Source of the DNA: Allacma fusca
Lineage: Eukaryota > Arthropoda > Collembola > Symphypleona > Sminthuridae
Assembly (NCBI GenBank): GCA_947179485.1
Contig: OX359246.1
Location: 20,336,001 to 20,400,000 of the forward strand
Reading direction: 5' to 3'
Length of the DNA: 64,000 bases
Of this stretch, positions 27,856 through 39,707 are shown one piece after another. The notes under the pieces were generated by a model. It was not told where the DNA came from. It made no database searches and was given only the letters and a program-made list of their open reading frames with translations. Made by a program: the position numbers and the translations under genes. The stretch's first letter is position 1. Each line of letters begins with the position of its first letter.

Positions 27856-28343
27856 TAGTGGTCGGATCGATTCAATTTGATTCGAATTTTTCAATTTGAT
27901 TCAATTTGAAGCTTGAAGTGAATCGAAAATCCGATTTTCGTTTCAATTTGCCCCAAAGCAATTCAATTCGATTCAATTCACTCAGTAAATCGAATTGAAT
28001 TGTAAATCGAACGATTAAAGTGGGAAAATACAAAATTTTGCATGTTACTGGAGTGTCGTATACATATTGTAATGGGTATAGTAAAAGCTACGCTAAAATA
28101 ACAAACGTTGTGGTATACGTAGTATTTGGACTTTGAATATGCGGGAAAAAAGTACCCGTGCGCAGCCGAAGCGGTTTTGATGAATTGTTTGAATTGCAAT
28201 TCACATGACATGATTCGATTCAGTTCAATACCCAAATCGAATCATTCGATTTGGCTTTGCTGCAAATCGAATCGAACTACTACTGAATCGAATTGAATCG
28301 AATCGAAAATTTCCAATTTTGAATTGAATTGGTCCGACCACTA
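27856..28343. mobile_element. hAT-like element B, 8-bp TSD ATGTACTA
   Basis: Ends TAGTGGTCGGA and TCCGACCACTA are inverted. The perfect 8-bp duplication ATGTACTA flanks both (27848-27855 and 28344-28351). The body is dense in GATTCGAAT, AATTGAATC and TCGAATCG motifs. The homologous flank of the ghost unit (52,200, GAGATGTGCGGAATCAACGAG) lacks the insertion and serves as an empty site. Confidence 0.92.
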
Positions 28344-28899
28344 ATGTACTACGGAATCAACGAGTGGGTGGAGAATTTTTAGTTAAAATTTTCAGAGATA
28401 AGAGGTTTGAACATGTTCTCATGTAAGGTCTACCGTATTATACTGTATAATCTACATATAATTTACTAAAAAACTTTACTGTGCCGTTCAATTATTTCAG
28501 TAATTCTATAACTGTGAACAGGTGTAACTCTGGCATATTTAACACATGTAAACAGTTGAGTAAAAAAATTTGACGTATCCATATTTAAAACAGTTATGTA
28601 TATTGGTTAGTTAAAATAAAATTTTGATGATAAATTCTCAGTATGTTGAAAATTGATGTAATCACAAGTATCGCTTTAATTTTTATTACCCGGAATCACC
28701 CTTTATCCCAGGTATACTGCCAGACAAATCGTTTTGTTTTTTGGACATAAACTTCACATCTATTCGAAGGTTAGACTTGAATAGAGACGTTTAACCCGTA
28801 GTCTATATTGTCTCAAGAAAGGAACCGCATAACAGAAAAACCGTGGTATTCAAAATCTATCGAATTACCCTCAAATAGGCTAGAACTTTTGGTTTAAAC

Positions 28900-29395
28900 C
28901 AGGGTTGGGTTTTTTTTTCAAAACAACCAAACAACCAGGTTTCTTTGGTTTAAACCGGGTTTTTTTGGTTTAAACCAGGTTTTTTTGGTTTAAACAAATT
29001 TTCAATCCAAAACATTCATTAATATGCAAAAACATGTGAATTTGAACAAATTTACTTATTTCTCAAACTCAGTAAGTATCACAAAGGATTAAATATTTAA
29101 TAATTTAGATGTAATTTTAACGATAACTTTGCATTCATAAACACAAGTTTGGCATTTTTCATTTTACAAACGATTCCGAATTTCTAAATGTACAAGACTA
29201 AAAGCTAATAGTATTATTTACTTCACTAAAGTTTAACTACACAGTATCACAGTAATTGCACAATTTTTGTGCACGACGAAATATAAGCATTTTGGATTGA
29301 AAATATTAAAATTTTAGGTGTTTGGTTTAAACCAGTGGTTTTTATAAAAAAAACCGTTTGGTTTAAATCATTTGGTTTAAACCAAACCACCCCTG
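28900..29395. mobile_element. hAT-like element C, 8-bp TSD GTTTAAAC
   Basis: Ends CAGGGTTGGG and CCACCCCTG form an imperfect inverted repeat, flanked by perfect 8-bp GTTTAAAC at 28892-28899 and 29396-29403. Both subterminal zones are built from GGTTTAAACC palindromes and the intervening 200 bp is plain AT-rich. The target duplicated on insertion equals the element's own motif. Confidence 0.88.
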
Positions 29396-29424
29396 GTTTA
29401 AACCCATCTATTTTGGTTCCAGTT

Positions 29425-29870
29425 GAATGATTTTTAGGCACCTAACCATCTTAGGTAAAAGTAAAATATTGACCTCTGGGGTCACAGATGGGTCATCGTA
29501 TCACCAACTAGAACCAAACTTGACAGGCAACACATCTGGGCTTAAACCAAAATATCTAGCTTATTTGCGGGTAATTCGAATGATTTTTAGGTAACAAATC
29601 TGCTATCTGTGTGATATTGACCTAGGAGGTCACAGATGGGTCATTGTGTCACCAACTGGAACCAAACTTGACAGGCAACCTGGGCTTAAACCAAACGTTC
29701 TAGCCTATTTTCGGGCAATTTGAATGAGTTTTAGGTACCAAATCCGGTATGGGTAAGATATTGACCTCGGGGGTCACAGCTGGGTCATCGTGTCACAAAG
29801 TGGAACCAAACTCGGCACACGTTTAATACGTGTCTAATTAAAGCCCTAATTCCAATCTGGGCCAGTTTTG
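29425..29870. repeat. Three approx. 150-bp tandem units
   Basis: Units start at about 29,425, 29,578 and 29,722 with GAATGATTTTTAGGTA. Each contains ATATTGACCTxxGGGGTCACAG, TGGGTCATCGTxTCACxAA and GGAACCAAACT. An inverted partial copy (TAGGCTAGAACTTTTGGTTTAAAC) lies at 28,860-28,899, immediately left of element C, so C may have inserted into a larger inverted structure. Confidence 0.75.
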
Positions 29871-29879
29871 TCACTGTTT

Positions 29880-30590
29880 AGATTATGAAACCGGTATCGA
29901 CGCTCTTTGACCTCTTGAGGTCAGTATCTTGGAATTTTGAGGTCATATCTCGCTGAATTTCTTTTTGCACGTTCTTTTATTATTATTCTTGCCATTTTTG
30001 AAGTTATATTGCTAATTTTCACTGCTTGAATTTTTTGATTCCCCATGAGCCCCGCCCCCTCATTTTTGCCTAACTTTGACCCGGGATATCTCCGAATCCC
30101 ATCGTCAGATTTTTTCGGGGCAAGTATCAAAAATGATCTACGCATCAAGATGCACCCTGCATTAAAATCGAACAGAGGGCATTTTCTCGTAAGGATTGTG
30201 CGGTGTCCTTTGCAAAATGCCTTACCGAGTCGGAAAATCCCACACTAGCCACTAGCGTCTACTACTTCTTTCCTTATCACCTTAATGTTATTATCCCGAA
30301 ATTCAGAAGAAGTGCTTAACATACGTAGAGGAAAGCCAACTTAGGTTAACTCACTCGGACTGTAAGGATTTTAAAAGATATGTACGTATGCAATATTCTT
30401 TGCTGGAAAAACTGCAGTACCCAGTCCAATTAAATGTTTTTTAAGACTTTCTAGCTGAATTTGAACGACGTAATTACTAAATAACTTGTTGACATGACGT
30501 ACCTGCGTAAGGATATTTATAGAAATTGAACTTGAAAGTAATGAATTTAATACCGCCTGGACTATTAAAGACCTGCAATTTATTAGTAAT
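29880..30590. other. No recognised gene
   Basis: Continuation of the repeat-derived interval. It contains GAGGTCA-rich stretches and a GC-richer segment at 30,040-30,240, with short open frames on both strands and no support for a gene. Confidence 0.4.
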
Positions 30591-30601
30591 AGAAGCAAAG
30601 C

Positions 30602-31883
30602 CAGAGCTGCGCTCAAGTACAAGTATTACTTGACACGTACCAAGTCGGGTCAAGTTCGGGTCAAGTTCGGGTTGAGCTTTTAAATGTACGTGATAAATAG
30701 GGTCAGGTACAAGTAAAAGGGGAATCCGAACTTGGTAATTCAAGTCGGGTAAATTGCAAGTGCAGGTTGAGAAATTATACTTGCATCAAAATATCTTGCA
30801 AGTGCGAATCTGAGCTCATAGAATACCTGCACCCGAACGTGTAAATGCAAGTATTATTTCAAGTATTTTGATTCTCAATAAAACGATTTTTCAAATGCCC
30901 CACCGGTTCAGTCATACTTTTTACCGAGAACGAGCTGCTTTCGCGCTCACAATGAAAACGTTACGGACTCGTTAAGCATACGCATTACTCCGCAATGTTT
31001 GGAGGATAAGGACTAGACGAGGGTTCCGTTTGCTTTCGGATTCACACTTCATAGTACACGGGTATTGTAAGTACATTTATTTTTTATATACAAATGAGTT
31101 CTCGTGCTCAGAAATAATATTATAGAATTAACAGAAAATGGTCATTCTGCAAAACCGGAGATTGAGAGGAAATTCAATTCTACAATTGCCCATAAAGATT
31201 TTACATATAATGGGAGTAGAGAATCTTTATGAATTTAATTACTGAAATTAAGTACTTATAATTTTTAATTATTGGATTTTTTATAAATGGTGCTCGCTTC
31301 TTCAAATATCGTCTGTTAATGCTATCAGACACCGTTCGTACTTGTCTTTGCATAAAGGGATGGTTGAAATTTAAGAAATGCGACGATTATCTCAAGCTGA
31401 CAATGAGAGCTACTGCGGTAGTACAAAGAATACTGGGGGATGCGTAATAATAGCTGCAGCATTCAGTTTGTTTGTAATTATGTAGAATAAATATGACCAC
31501 CTCACTATAACTTCTTAACATCAATCTTTTGTTTTATTAAAATATTCACCACAATTTGTTTCGTAAAATGTAATTTTCGTTGTGTTGCAGAAATTATAGT
31601 ATGAAGTTTTATATTTTAAAAAATTACTTGCAATACTTGAAATTCAAGTTCGGGTTCAAGTTCAGGTTCAAGTTCGGGTTACACAATTTTGGAACCGAAT
31701 TGCAGGTATTATTTCAAGTTCAGGTAGCTCAAAATATACTTGGTTAAAATTACTTGAATGGTCAAATACTTGACAAGATTCAAAATACCAAGTTCGTGTC
31801 CATGCAAATTAATACTTGCTAGTTCAAGTGCAGGTCAAGTTCAAGTTCGGATCCTCAATTTACTTGACCCGAACGCAGCTCTG
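30602..31883. mobile_element. hAT-like element D, 8-bp TSD AGCAAAGC
   Basis: Tips CAGAGCTGCG and CGCAGCTCTG are flanked by perfect 8-bp AGCAAAGC (30594-30601 and 31884-31891). Subterminal arrays are dense in CAAGTTCGGGTC and CAAGTACAAGT on the left and ACTTGACCCGAAC on the right. The core, 30,900-31,600, has no transposase-like frame. Its tips equal those of element I, but the bodies differ. Confidence 0.93.
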
Positions 31884-32113
31884 AGCAAAGCGGATAACGC
31901 TTTTCGCAAGAAAGCTCCTCCTTCTAATTATTTCAGGTTGAATGATACAATGAAAATCAGTAAGTATAATTATATAAATACAAAAATTATAATATCTTGA
32001 TTTTCAGATTTAGTATTTCAGACTCTTGGCCTCTCGGGACTGATGGAACAAAGTAATTACACAAAATGGTTAACTATATATTACAAGAGCTACTTCTAGA
32101 CAGAGTAGTGACG

Positions 32114-33085
32114 CAGTGCTGCCCGCCAGCCCTTCGAAGTCAAGTCTAGTCTAGTCTATCACAATATGCATTAGGCATAGTCCAGTCAAGTCAAGTCTCC
32201 TGGATTTTCCATCCAGCTAGTCAAGTCAAGTCATAGTCTCAAAATAGGGCAGGAAAGTGTAGTCAAGTCCTAGTCAAGTCAAGTCTTCCAGTCTTACAGT
32301 TAAAGCAAATGTTCCCACCAAGTAGCAGCTTGTGGTGATTGAAATATTTAATTTTACCTTGTACTTAAGCATGAAAAAGTGAACGCGCAGTTTTAATACT
32401 CCATTTCTAATCCTACTGGGAATGTTTACTAATTTATCATTTTTGGATTCTGCTCGTTGTTTACAAATAATGTTCACTTCGAATTTATTCGAAACAACGC
32501 TACCTTCCATTAATGCATTGCTTAAATTTGTGTATGTATGATAAGTAACATCACTTTTTCGTAAAGATTTTTTAGAACCTTCTGGTTTTGTATAACAAAA
32601 AACTAGAATTTTGTTATAATAAACGGTGACTAACCAAAATACACAAGTTCAAAATATTGACTTGAAAATTACAACCAGAACAAGTGACAACGATAAGCAG
32701 CTGTATTTTTGGAGTTGTTACAGCATGAAAAGTCGTCCTATAATTATGTGAATGTGCCATAATAATATTTATCCAATCGCAGTAGTGGATGAAGCTAGAT
32801 GAAGACTTGGAAACCTAATAATTTGCATGATTTTGGAATTTTATCGACCGCTCGATGGTGCTGGCTGTAGTCATGACTTGACTAGAAAGTTCCAACGAAA
32901 ACGGCTAGTCGAGTCAAGTCAATCACTAAGTTGTTATCCCTGCAAGGAGTCTAGTCAAGTCAAGTCCCATAATTACACAAACAGGATGTAGTCCAGTCAA
33001 GTTTTACTGCAAGGGTATTTTTACCTGCTAGTCTAGTCAAGTCGCAAGTTTTCAAGTCAAGTCTGACTTGACTCGGGCAGCACTG
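32114..33085. mobile_element. hAT-like element E, 8-bp TSD TAGTGACG
   Basis: Tips CAGTGCTGCCCG and CGGGCAGCACTG are flanked by perfect 8-bp TAGTGACG (32106-32113 and 33086-33093). Subterminal arrays repeat AAGTCAAGTC, GTCTAGTCTAG and TAGTCAAGTC. The frame at 32,274-32,510 inside has no recognisable domain. Confidence 0.93.
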
Positions 33086-33259
33086 TAGTGACGTATTGCA
33101 GCAAAGTTACAAAGCTTCGAATTTGCCTCAATATTTTTAAGTTAAATACATTTACCAAAATTATAACATCAATAAATTACAACCTGGAAATAATAGATTA
33201 AGATGTAATTGTATTATTAAACTTTGAAATCTTACTTTTGATGAATTTACATGCCTGAA

Positions 33260-33437
33260 CCAAAAACCGAATCGAGTGTCAACTGCAAATATAACTCGGA
33301 ATCAAAATCGAATGAAAACTTTAAACTTAAGGGTATGTATGAAAATACTGGACCAACCGCAAAACGGTTAATGATTCAGTCCAAATAACTAATTGAATTG
33401 AAAATTTCTGAATTTATTTGAATCGTTCCGACCACTA
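33260..33437. mobile_element. Right-end remnant of an element-B family member
   Basis: Ends with TTCCGACCACTA, and the reverse complement TAGTGGTCGGAACGATTCAA matches the left tip of element B at 18 of 20 positions. The adjacent sequence is rich in AATCGAAT/GAATTGAA motifs. No matching left end was found, so this is a truncated copy. Confidence 0.6.
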
Positions 33438-33439
33438 AA

Positions 33440-34240
33440 TAGAAGCCCCTTGTTAATGAAAAGATTCCTTTATAATCGGCAGTGAATTACTGAGAGTCAT
33501 TCTTGTAAAACATTCCTAAGTTGTTAAATTTCGTTAAACTGTTGGATTTCCTTTTGTTTTCATTTCAATAAAATGAAATTAGTCTTCAAAATAATTTGCT
33601 ATCCGAATACCACAGATTTATTCACGTTAATTATATCAGTACGATTATTCAACACTTGCAAATTAGTTTATTTTATCCCTTCATTATGATAAAGTCATAA
33701 ATAATTAATTTAGGAGTAAGTTTTAAATCGCATGCCCATAAGCTATTCTTTCAATTTAACTGAAATCGATTCATTTGGTTGACGGTTTAATACTATCTTA
33801 CATCCTTTTTAATTGTATCAGCACCCAAAAACCTATGGAGTTGAGGGAATGATTTGGTCCGATCAAATTGATTGTTATGTTCGTTATATAAGAATGATAT
33901 TTACTATATGTTCCTACTTAACAGATTTATTTGCCTGGTATGAATTTGAAACAAAATTTTAAAACAAAACTTCCAAATTGTTCAAACCAAAATATTGGTC
34001 GGGACGTGAACAGCACCAGCATTATTGTGAACTATCTGGGAAGGAGAGGTCAAAATGTGCGGCAAATGTAGCAGGAAACAATAGCCCTTTTGCTTACAAT
34101 TTGCAATATCTGTAGTAGCTACGTTTGGGGGAATCATTGCAATTTTCGTGGTATAAATACCCAGGAAAATACAAAGCCGCTATTCAGAAACCCATCCGAC
34201 AGGGAGTGTACTATTCATTCCTGCTTGTTTGTACTAGGAT
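33440..34240. other. No recognised gene
   Basis: AT-rich sequence between the element-B remnant and the Tc1-like fold-back element. No supported feature. Confidence 0.4.
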
Positions 34241-34245
34241 AAGTA

Positions 34246-35254
34246 CTGTGGAATCACATAGAAATGGACCCTAGCCAATTAGCCATCCAGGTGTGCTGGC
34301 ACGCCTCCCCGGCCCTAATTGGCTAGTCATTCCGGAATGAATGTTTTGTATTATTCAGCGCGAATTTTACGGCACTATGTACGTACCATATAAATTACAC
34401 GACCGATTGTTCACAATCCAACGATGGCTTTAATATTTAAGTGATTTAATTTATGTAATATAATTTTAAAATGAGTACGGCTAGCAAATTGCAACTAACA
34501 GTAAGTGAGCAACTTTGTGACAAAAAGCAATACGTTAAGCGCACTACAATAACTAGGATTTTATTGTATGTACTACTAAAATTAGGTTAGTACTCAAAAA
34601 TCTTAAAATTATTCTCCCTGTAGGACTTAATTGATCGAAGATATTGCTCCCTAAGAAACAAGATAACCTGTTGTTCCAAATACATTCTTTTTATTAATTC
34701 TTGGGAATTTAATTTTTGCCTTAAAAGTTTAATGTCACTCTCCTTATTTCGGCGAGTGTAAGTGTATCAAATTCCATTTGTTTATTAATTGGTTTCGGCA
34801 CTTTTGGATCAACTTTTTTTTTCATGGTTCGTTTCAGTACCCGTTTCACTGTACTGAGGCCGACATCAAAAATCTCCGCAATTTTTTCAGACGGTTTGTT
34901 CCATTAGACTTAGACACTTTGTTTCGCAATGCACCGAATGTCACCTTTAATCTCTTGTAAAATGGGGTACACAATTTTTACAAAAAGTTGTTCCTTTACT
35001 GTTAGTTGCAATTTGCTAGCCGTACTCATTTTAAAATTATATTACATAAATTAAATCACTTAAATGTTAAAGCCATCGTTGCAATGTGAACAATCGGTCG
35101 TGTAATTTACATGGTACGTACATAGTGCCGTAAAATTCGCGCTGAATAATACAAAACATTCATTCCGGAATAACTACCCAATGAGGGCCGGGGAGGCGTG
35201 CCAGCACACCTGGATTGCTAATTGGCTAGGGTCCATTTCTATGTGATTCCACAG
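34246..35254. mobile_element. Tc1/mariner-like fold-back element with long TIRs and TA flanks
   Basis: TIRs of about 260 bp begin CTGTGGAATCACATAG and end at CCACAG, flanked by TA on both sides (34244-34245, 35255-35256), as expected for Tc1/mariner. Each TIR reaches inward to an ATG followed by STASKLQLTV. Reading inward from the right arm (minus strand), this continues as a decayed transposase N-terminus with a helix-turn-helix segment (SEKIAEIFDVGLSTVKRVLKR), frame-broken by a stop near SKS. The rest of the transposase is missing, so the element is non-autonomous. Confidence 0.85.
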
Positions 35255-35499
35255 TAAGATATTTTGCAACACAGCGTAAACATATTTGCCTAGAATAAAG
35301 TTTGTATCACGTCTTTTAAACACAATTAATAACAATTTGTACAAGGAGTTTTCAAAACGTCGAGTATTTATACCAGTTTTGATAATAAAAAGTTGATAAA
35401 AAAATTTGATACTTGAAAAGTGTGCGGACAGTTGTATAGCCTGTCCGCCCCTAAGTTTTTTTCAGGGGGCTAATGTCACCCTCTTATTCCGGAGTGCAT

Positions 35500-36838
35500 G
35501 AATGGACGGCAAGCTCCCGCATGATACCCAGAATAAATATTGAGTTGAATTGACAAAGGCGAACAAGCTTTGTGAACAGCATTGAAAGCAATTACCTTCA
35601 TATTTCATAATGCTTTTCGCGCTGAGTTACTTGCCAAATCTCGTTCACATTCTTTGCAGCCACAGTGAATTGTAATAATTATCGTTAAGTACAATTACTT
35701 AATAATCAAACTCATCGATTTACATAGGTGACAATATATTCGCTCGTATTAAATACTTTCAAGTCGAAGTTGGAATATTTCACGTATTTCTTAATGTAAT
35801 CACATGCATGCAAGGTACGTAATTTGGATCCGCTAGCACATACATACATATTAGCGTCAACGCACAATTATGATTATTTTATTCTGGGAATAGGGCTTCA
35901 ATCGAGATGGCATAAAATGAAAATGAGAAGCGTATCAAGTGGCACACAACGAATCTTTCTCATTATACAGCCCGTATGCGAGAAAATTAGACATTTATTT
36001 CCCTTCAAATCTTTTAACGTACATATTTCTTGAAGCTTACTATTTATATTTCATGAGTAATTATTACAGCTTATGACGGCAAGTACAAGGTGAAAATCGC
36101 TTACAAACCAAATTCTTGTTGTACATATAAATGTATTTGCATACTCTAATACCTTCACAGATTTAACTTAATTGCCAGTTTTGTTATCAACCGAGCTTGG
36201 GTACAAGGGGAAACTCGTAGTTGCAAGGAATTATCCAATACTCCGTCCTAAATTATATGCAGCAATATCATTTATACACGTACGTAGAACATCCGTTTCG
36301 GCATTTGTATCTCATCTTACACGATATTGAGCCTAAACCCTTACTGAATTATTGATTGTCGGGAATACAATAATTAATGTAAATGAGCAGGATAGTTTCC
36401 ATAAATACTCAATTCATTTTGCTCGAAATAAATAGGCACATAAAAGTTTTACCTGTACTGGAAGAAAGTTAATTTGATGGAAATTAACTTTCATTTCGCC
36501 TGCAATGACTGATGACGTCAGGTTGACACAATTTATAATTTAGCGTATTTATAGGTATTAGGTAACTTTTAGCAATTTATTGGAAGCTACATATGCAATT
36601 CACAAGGAAGATACATATTAGATAATCTCCCATGAAAATCAATTAATTATTAGATATAACAAGCCTTTAATTTAAGCACGCGCATAATTTATAAAAATAT
36701 TTGCTTGTTTTTCAAATCACCACTATTGTGCTTCAAATTGCATTCAAGCTCATTTCAAGTTACTTGATTTCAAGAAGCATTAACATGAAGTAGCCGTTAG
36801 TGCATTGACGACTTGTCAGAGTTTCTGCTGTTGGCAAT
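35500..36838 (+). promoter_or_regulatory. Duplicated 5' flank of receptor copy 2
   Basis: From GAATAAATATTGAGT onward this 1.3 kb is homologous, with indels, to 48,830-50,151 and 60,105-62,297, the flanks of copies 3 and 4. The conserved block corresponding to that of copy 1 is at about 36,598-36,690. The flank is non-coding in all copies. Confidence 0.7.
36513..36520. promoter_or_regulatory. CRE palindrome TGACGTCA, copy 2
   Basis: A full CREB/ATF palindrome followed by GGTTGACACAATT, 326 bp upstream of the ATG. It is conserved at the equivalent place in copies 3 and 4. Confidence 0.5.
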
Positions 36839-38182
36839 ATGTCTGCAAACACTTTACCCCGAACCGAGAAACTGATTAATATTTTCTCCAAGTTCCGCTT
36901 TCTCCCTTTCACTTTGGAAAATAACATGATAAGGTATGAGAGTCTACCCCGGAGGGTATATTGGTATATTGGATCCCTAGCAGTGTCGTGTTTACAAGCC
37001 ATTTACACCATCTTTCAAATGATTGATTTTTTAACGCCTCCTCAAGATTCCGAAAATCCCAATTCAATGAACATCAACGATTTGGTGCAAATTTTTATGA
37101 ATTTACTGGCTGCTGTGTTTTACATGGTATTCCACGCCAACCTATACTTGTACTTGGATGACTGCTGCGCCCTATACAACCAATTAGTCATTTACAGGAA
37201 CCGCAAGACTGGTAAGGTCAATTAGTAACTCCTTTTCGTGTTACCATAACTAATAATCCAAGACTGTAAAAGTTGAAGTGAAAACAATGATAAATTTGAT
37301 GTTGGCTTCCCGATTTACAAAATTGTCAAATGTGGATTGCGTTTTCACTAGATTTGCGAATAATCAACCTGAGGGACTTCAAAAACCAAAAAACATTCCT
37401 GCTATTTACACTCATTCGGTATGGTAGCTTCGCAGGTAAAGCTTTGGCACATCCCGAGAGAAAGGATTATTGGTCTTCGTTGATTCCCAAACAGTACTGG
37501 ACCGCACCATGTAAAATATTCTACACATGGTTTACATTTCAGTGGGCTATGAGTGCAATTGTTATTGGAAACGTGACTCTCATACTTCTGTTCGTTTATG
37601 TGGAGACTGTGAACGCTGTTATAGAGCACAGGTATAATTAGGCCACCTCAAGAATTGCTGTAGGACCTGTAATTGAAAAATTGGCAACGACAAAACTAAA
37701 TTTGTTTTTTCAGGATCAAGGTTGCAAAAGATGACAACGGGGGTGTTCTGGAGTACCGCCAGCTTCAAATTCTAAATAACCTTTATAACTATTGTTTCGC
37801 GACTGTGATGTATCCTTGTGGTGTTGTCTTGATTATGTTAGTAGGTATTTTAGGCTGGTATGGTTCAGTGAGGTTCTTTGGTCACGTGCCGTGGAAAGAC
37901 TATGCACATCTGATTCCACTGGTACTTATCGTTATTTACGTTTGTCTGAAGCTTTTCCCCACCGCTGCTAAACAGTATGAGTTTTCATTGGAAGAGAAAC
38001 GAATTCGAGTATTTAATTACTCGAAGAATGTCCATAAATGGAAGGAAGGGAAGATGATTCTTAATTCCTGCCCTCCGTTACAAATAAAGCTTTGCGAATA
38101 CTTCGGGGTTAAAAAGACCACAGCGATATCTATTATTAGTATTATTGTAGTTCAAGCAGTGTCTATGCTTATTTACTTTTAG
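36839..38182 (+). CDS. Array receptor 2, 7-TM chemoreceptor-like protein
   Basis: Exons 36839-37211, 37352-37631 and 37714-38182 encode 373 aa with the same exon lengths as the other copies. All frames are open and splice signals intact. The N-terminal region carries its own changes (KFRFLPFTLENNMIRYESLPRR). The middle of exon 1 (NINDLVQIFMNLLAAV) is shared with copy 4, while exon 2 is nearly identical to copy 3 even into the following intron. It differs from the others by LIPLVLIVIYV before KLFPTAAKQYEF. Likely a membrane chemoreceptor, by inference from topology and the C-terminal pattern. Confidence 0.78.
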
Positions 38183-38560
38183 TCATCGGGAATATTAACA
38201 ATTAACTGTATCACATTGATTATACCCATTTTTTTACAAGTACTGAGTACATGAAACACTGTGAATTTTAAATAGAGAGACAATGGCACAGATTGCGAAC
38301 AATAGTTCTGAGGATGATTCGGTCTGCTCTTTGACTTTTGGTATTGTTTGGTCCAATCGCAGTACTATTCCACAATATCTTTTCCGTTATATTATTCCAA
38401 GGAACATTCTCTGGTAGATTCAATTGTTTAGAAGTGCATTACCTGTTCCATTGGCTGGACCAGATTAATCTTGCTAATATTTTTATTGTAGTACTTATTT
38501 AGTACTGAATAGTTCCTTATTTGAATGTAAGTACTCCGTGTGCTATTATTTGACCTGATA
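38183..38560 (+). other. 3' flank of receptor copy 2
   Basis: Homologous to 51,430-51,715 downstream of copy 3 (landmarks ATAGTTCTGAGxATGATTxGGT, TTTGGTCCAA and CCAAGGAACATTCTC). It shows that the duplicated unit extends at least 0.3 kb past the stop. No gene is seen in it. Confidence 0.65.
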
Positions 38561-38759
38561 AAAATAAAATGAGAGGAGATTGTATGTACCTTCAACGATG
38601 GCTTACAAACAAAGTATCTAAAATTAAATACTTTAGCATCTCAGAATCTGCTTGCAAGAATATGACAGTCATACTTTCGCTTCCAGATAAAATTTTATCG
38701 ACATTTGTTTTTTATAAAATTGATCTGCTAGAAATATTTTTGTCAACACAAACAGGGTT

Positions 38760-38792
38760 CTGCTTCATTTCAGGAACCAACGCTATCATTGA
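38760..38792 (+). pseudogene. 5' side of interrupted hAT transposase C-terminal exon
   Basis: After a TTTCAG acceptor-like site, the frame reads (G)TNAII and is then cut by hAT-like element F at 38793. Excising F and one copy of its 8-bp duplication joins it in frame to ERVFAFINK at 46,866 onwards. Confidence 0.5.
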
Positions 38793-39707
38793 CAGAGAGG
38801 CGCTCAAGTTCAAGTAGACCATGAGTATTTCAAGTCATGATCAAGTTCGGGTCATAGTCAAGTAAAATATAATATATAATGGATACTTGGTAGAGGCATG
38901 GTCAAGTTACTTACGTTCTTGACCCTGAGGTTTGGAGTCAAGTAGTTTTCATTTTCAAAACAAAAGGTTTTACTTCAGAGTTAATTCATGTTCAGCATAA
39001 TTTTTTAAACCCCATGAGCCATGAACCATGAGTATTTCAAGCACTTATTCAAGTAACGAAACGGTACGCATATCGAAGTTGTGGTGTCAAATCCTTTATA
39101 CTAATTTGAAAGTGATTGTCATGATGGTGATGATGGCAGTCGTCACCTATGTACATGATATGTTGAAACATGGTGGTTAAATTTTTTCCATTCTTAAAAA
39201 AAATGCTTTGATTTTTATTTTAAAGAAATTATTATTTTTGCTCAAATGAAAGAAATATGAACAGCTATTCTTTTTTAACATTTATTTTTTGTTTACTTGG
39301 ACAAACTTAAGTTATAGTAACCGAGTTTTACTGCAATTTAATCCTGTTCAAGTCAACACAAAAGAATGCTATTTAAGAAGTTGCTTTTAAAGGAGATGTG
39401 CCCAGGTCTGTGTACTTGCCCAGGTTTGTCCCCTAAAAAAAGCAACCTATATGCTTTTACCCATACCTCAAAAAGTGACTTTCTCAGATAACTCTTGAAC
39501 CAAAAATCGTACTTGGAATGTCAAAGGCTTAAAGTCAATGGGAATGCAAGGCGAATCTGCTTGAATTTTTACAATCGCATATCCCTTAAGGTTTGGCATT
39601 CCTTTGCAAAAATAAACAAAAATTGGTCCCAATTTCATAAAAAAATATCCATGGCCTCCGTTCATTTAGCATTGCGAGCTAGAAAAGTGCGTTCCACCCC
39701 TTGGAAC

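Noticed and set aside
30477..32000. Open frames within element D
   Set aside because: Produced by repeated CAAGTTCGGGTC motifs. No domain or conserved length.
35400..35470. Short hairpin around GGACAGTTGTATAGCCTGTCC as an RNA gene or terminator
   Set aside because: It does not fit tRNA or snRNA features and may be another transposon tip. Not enough support to list.
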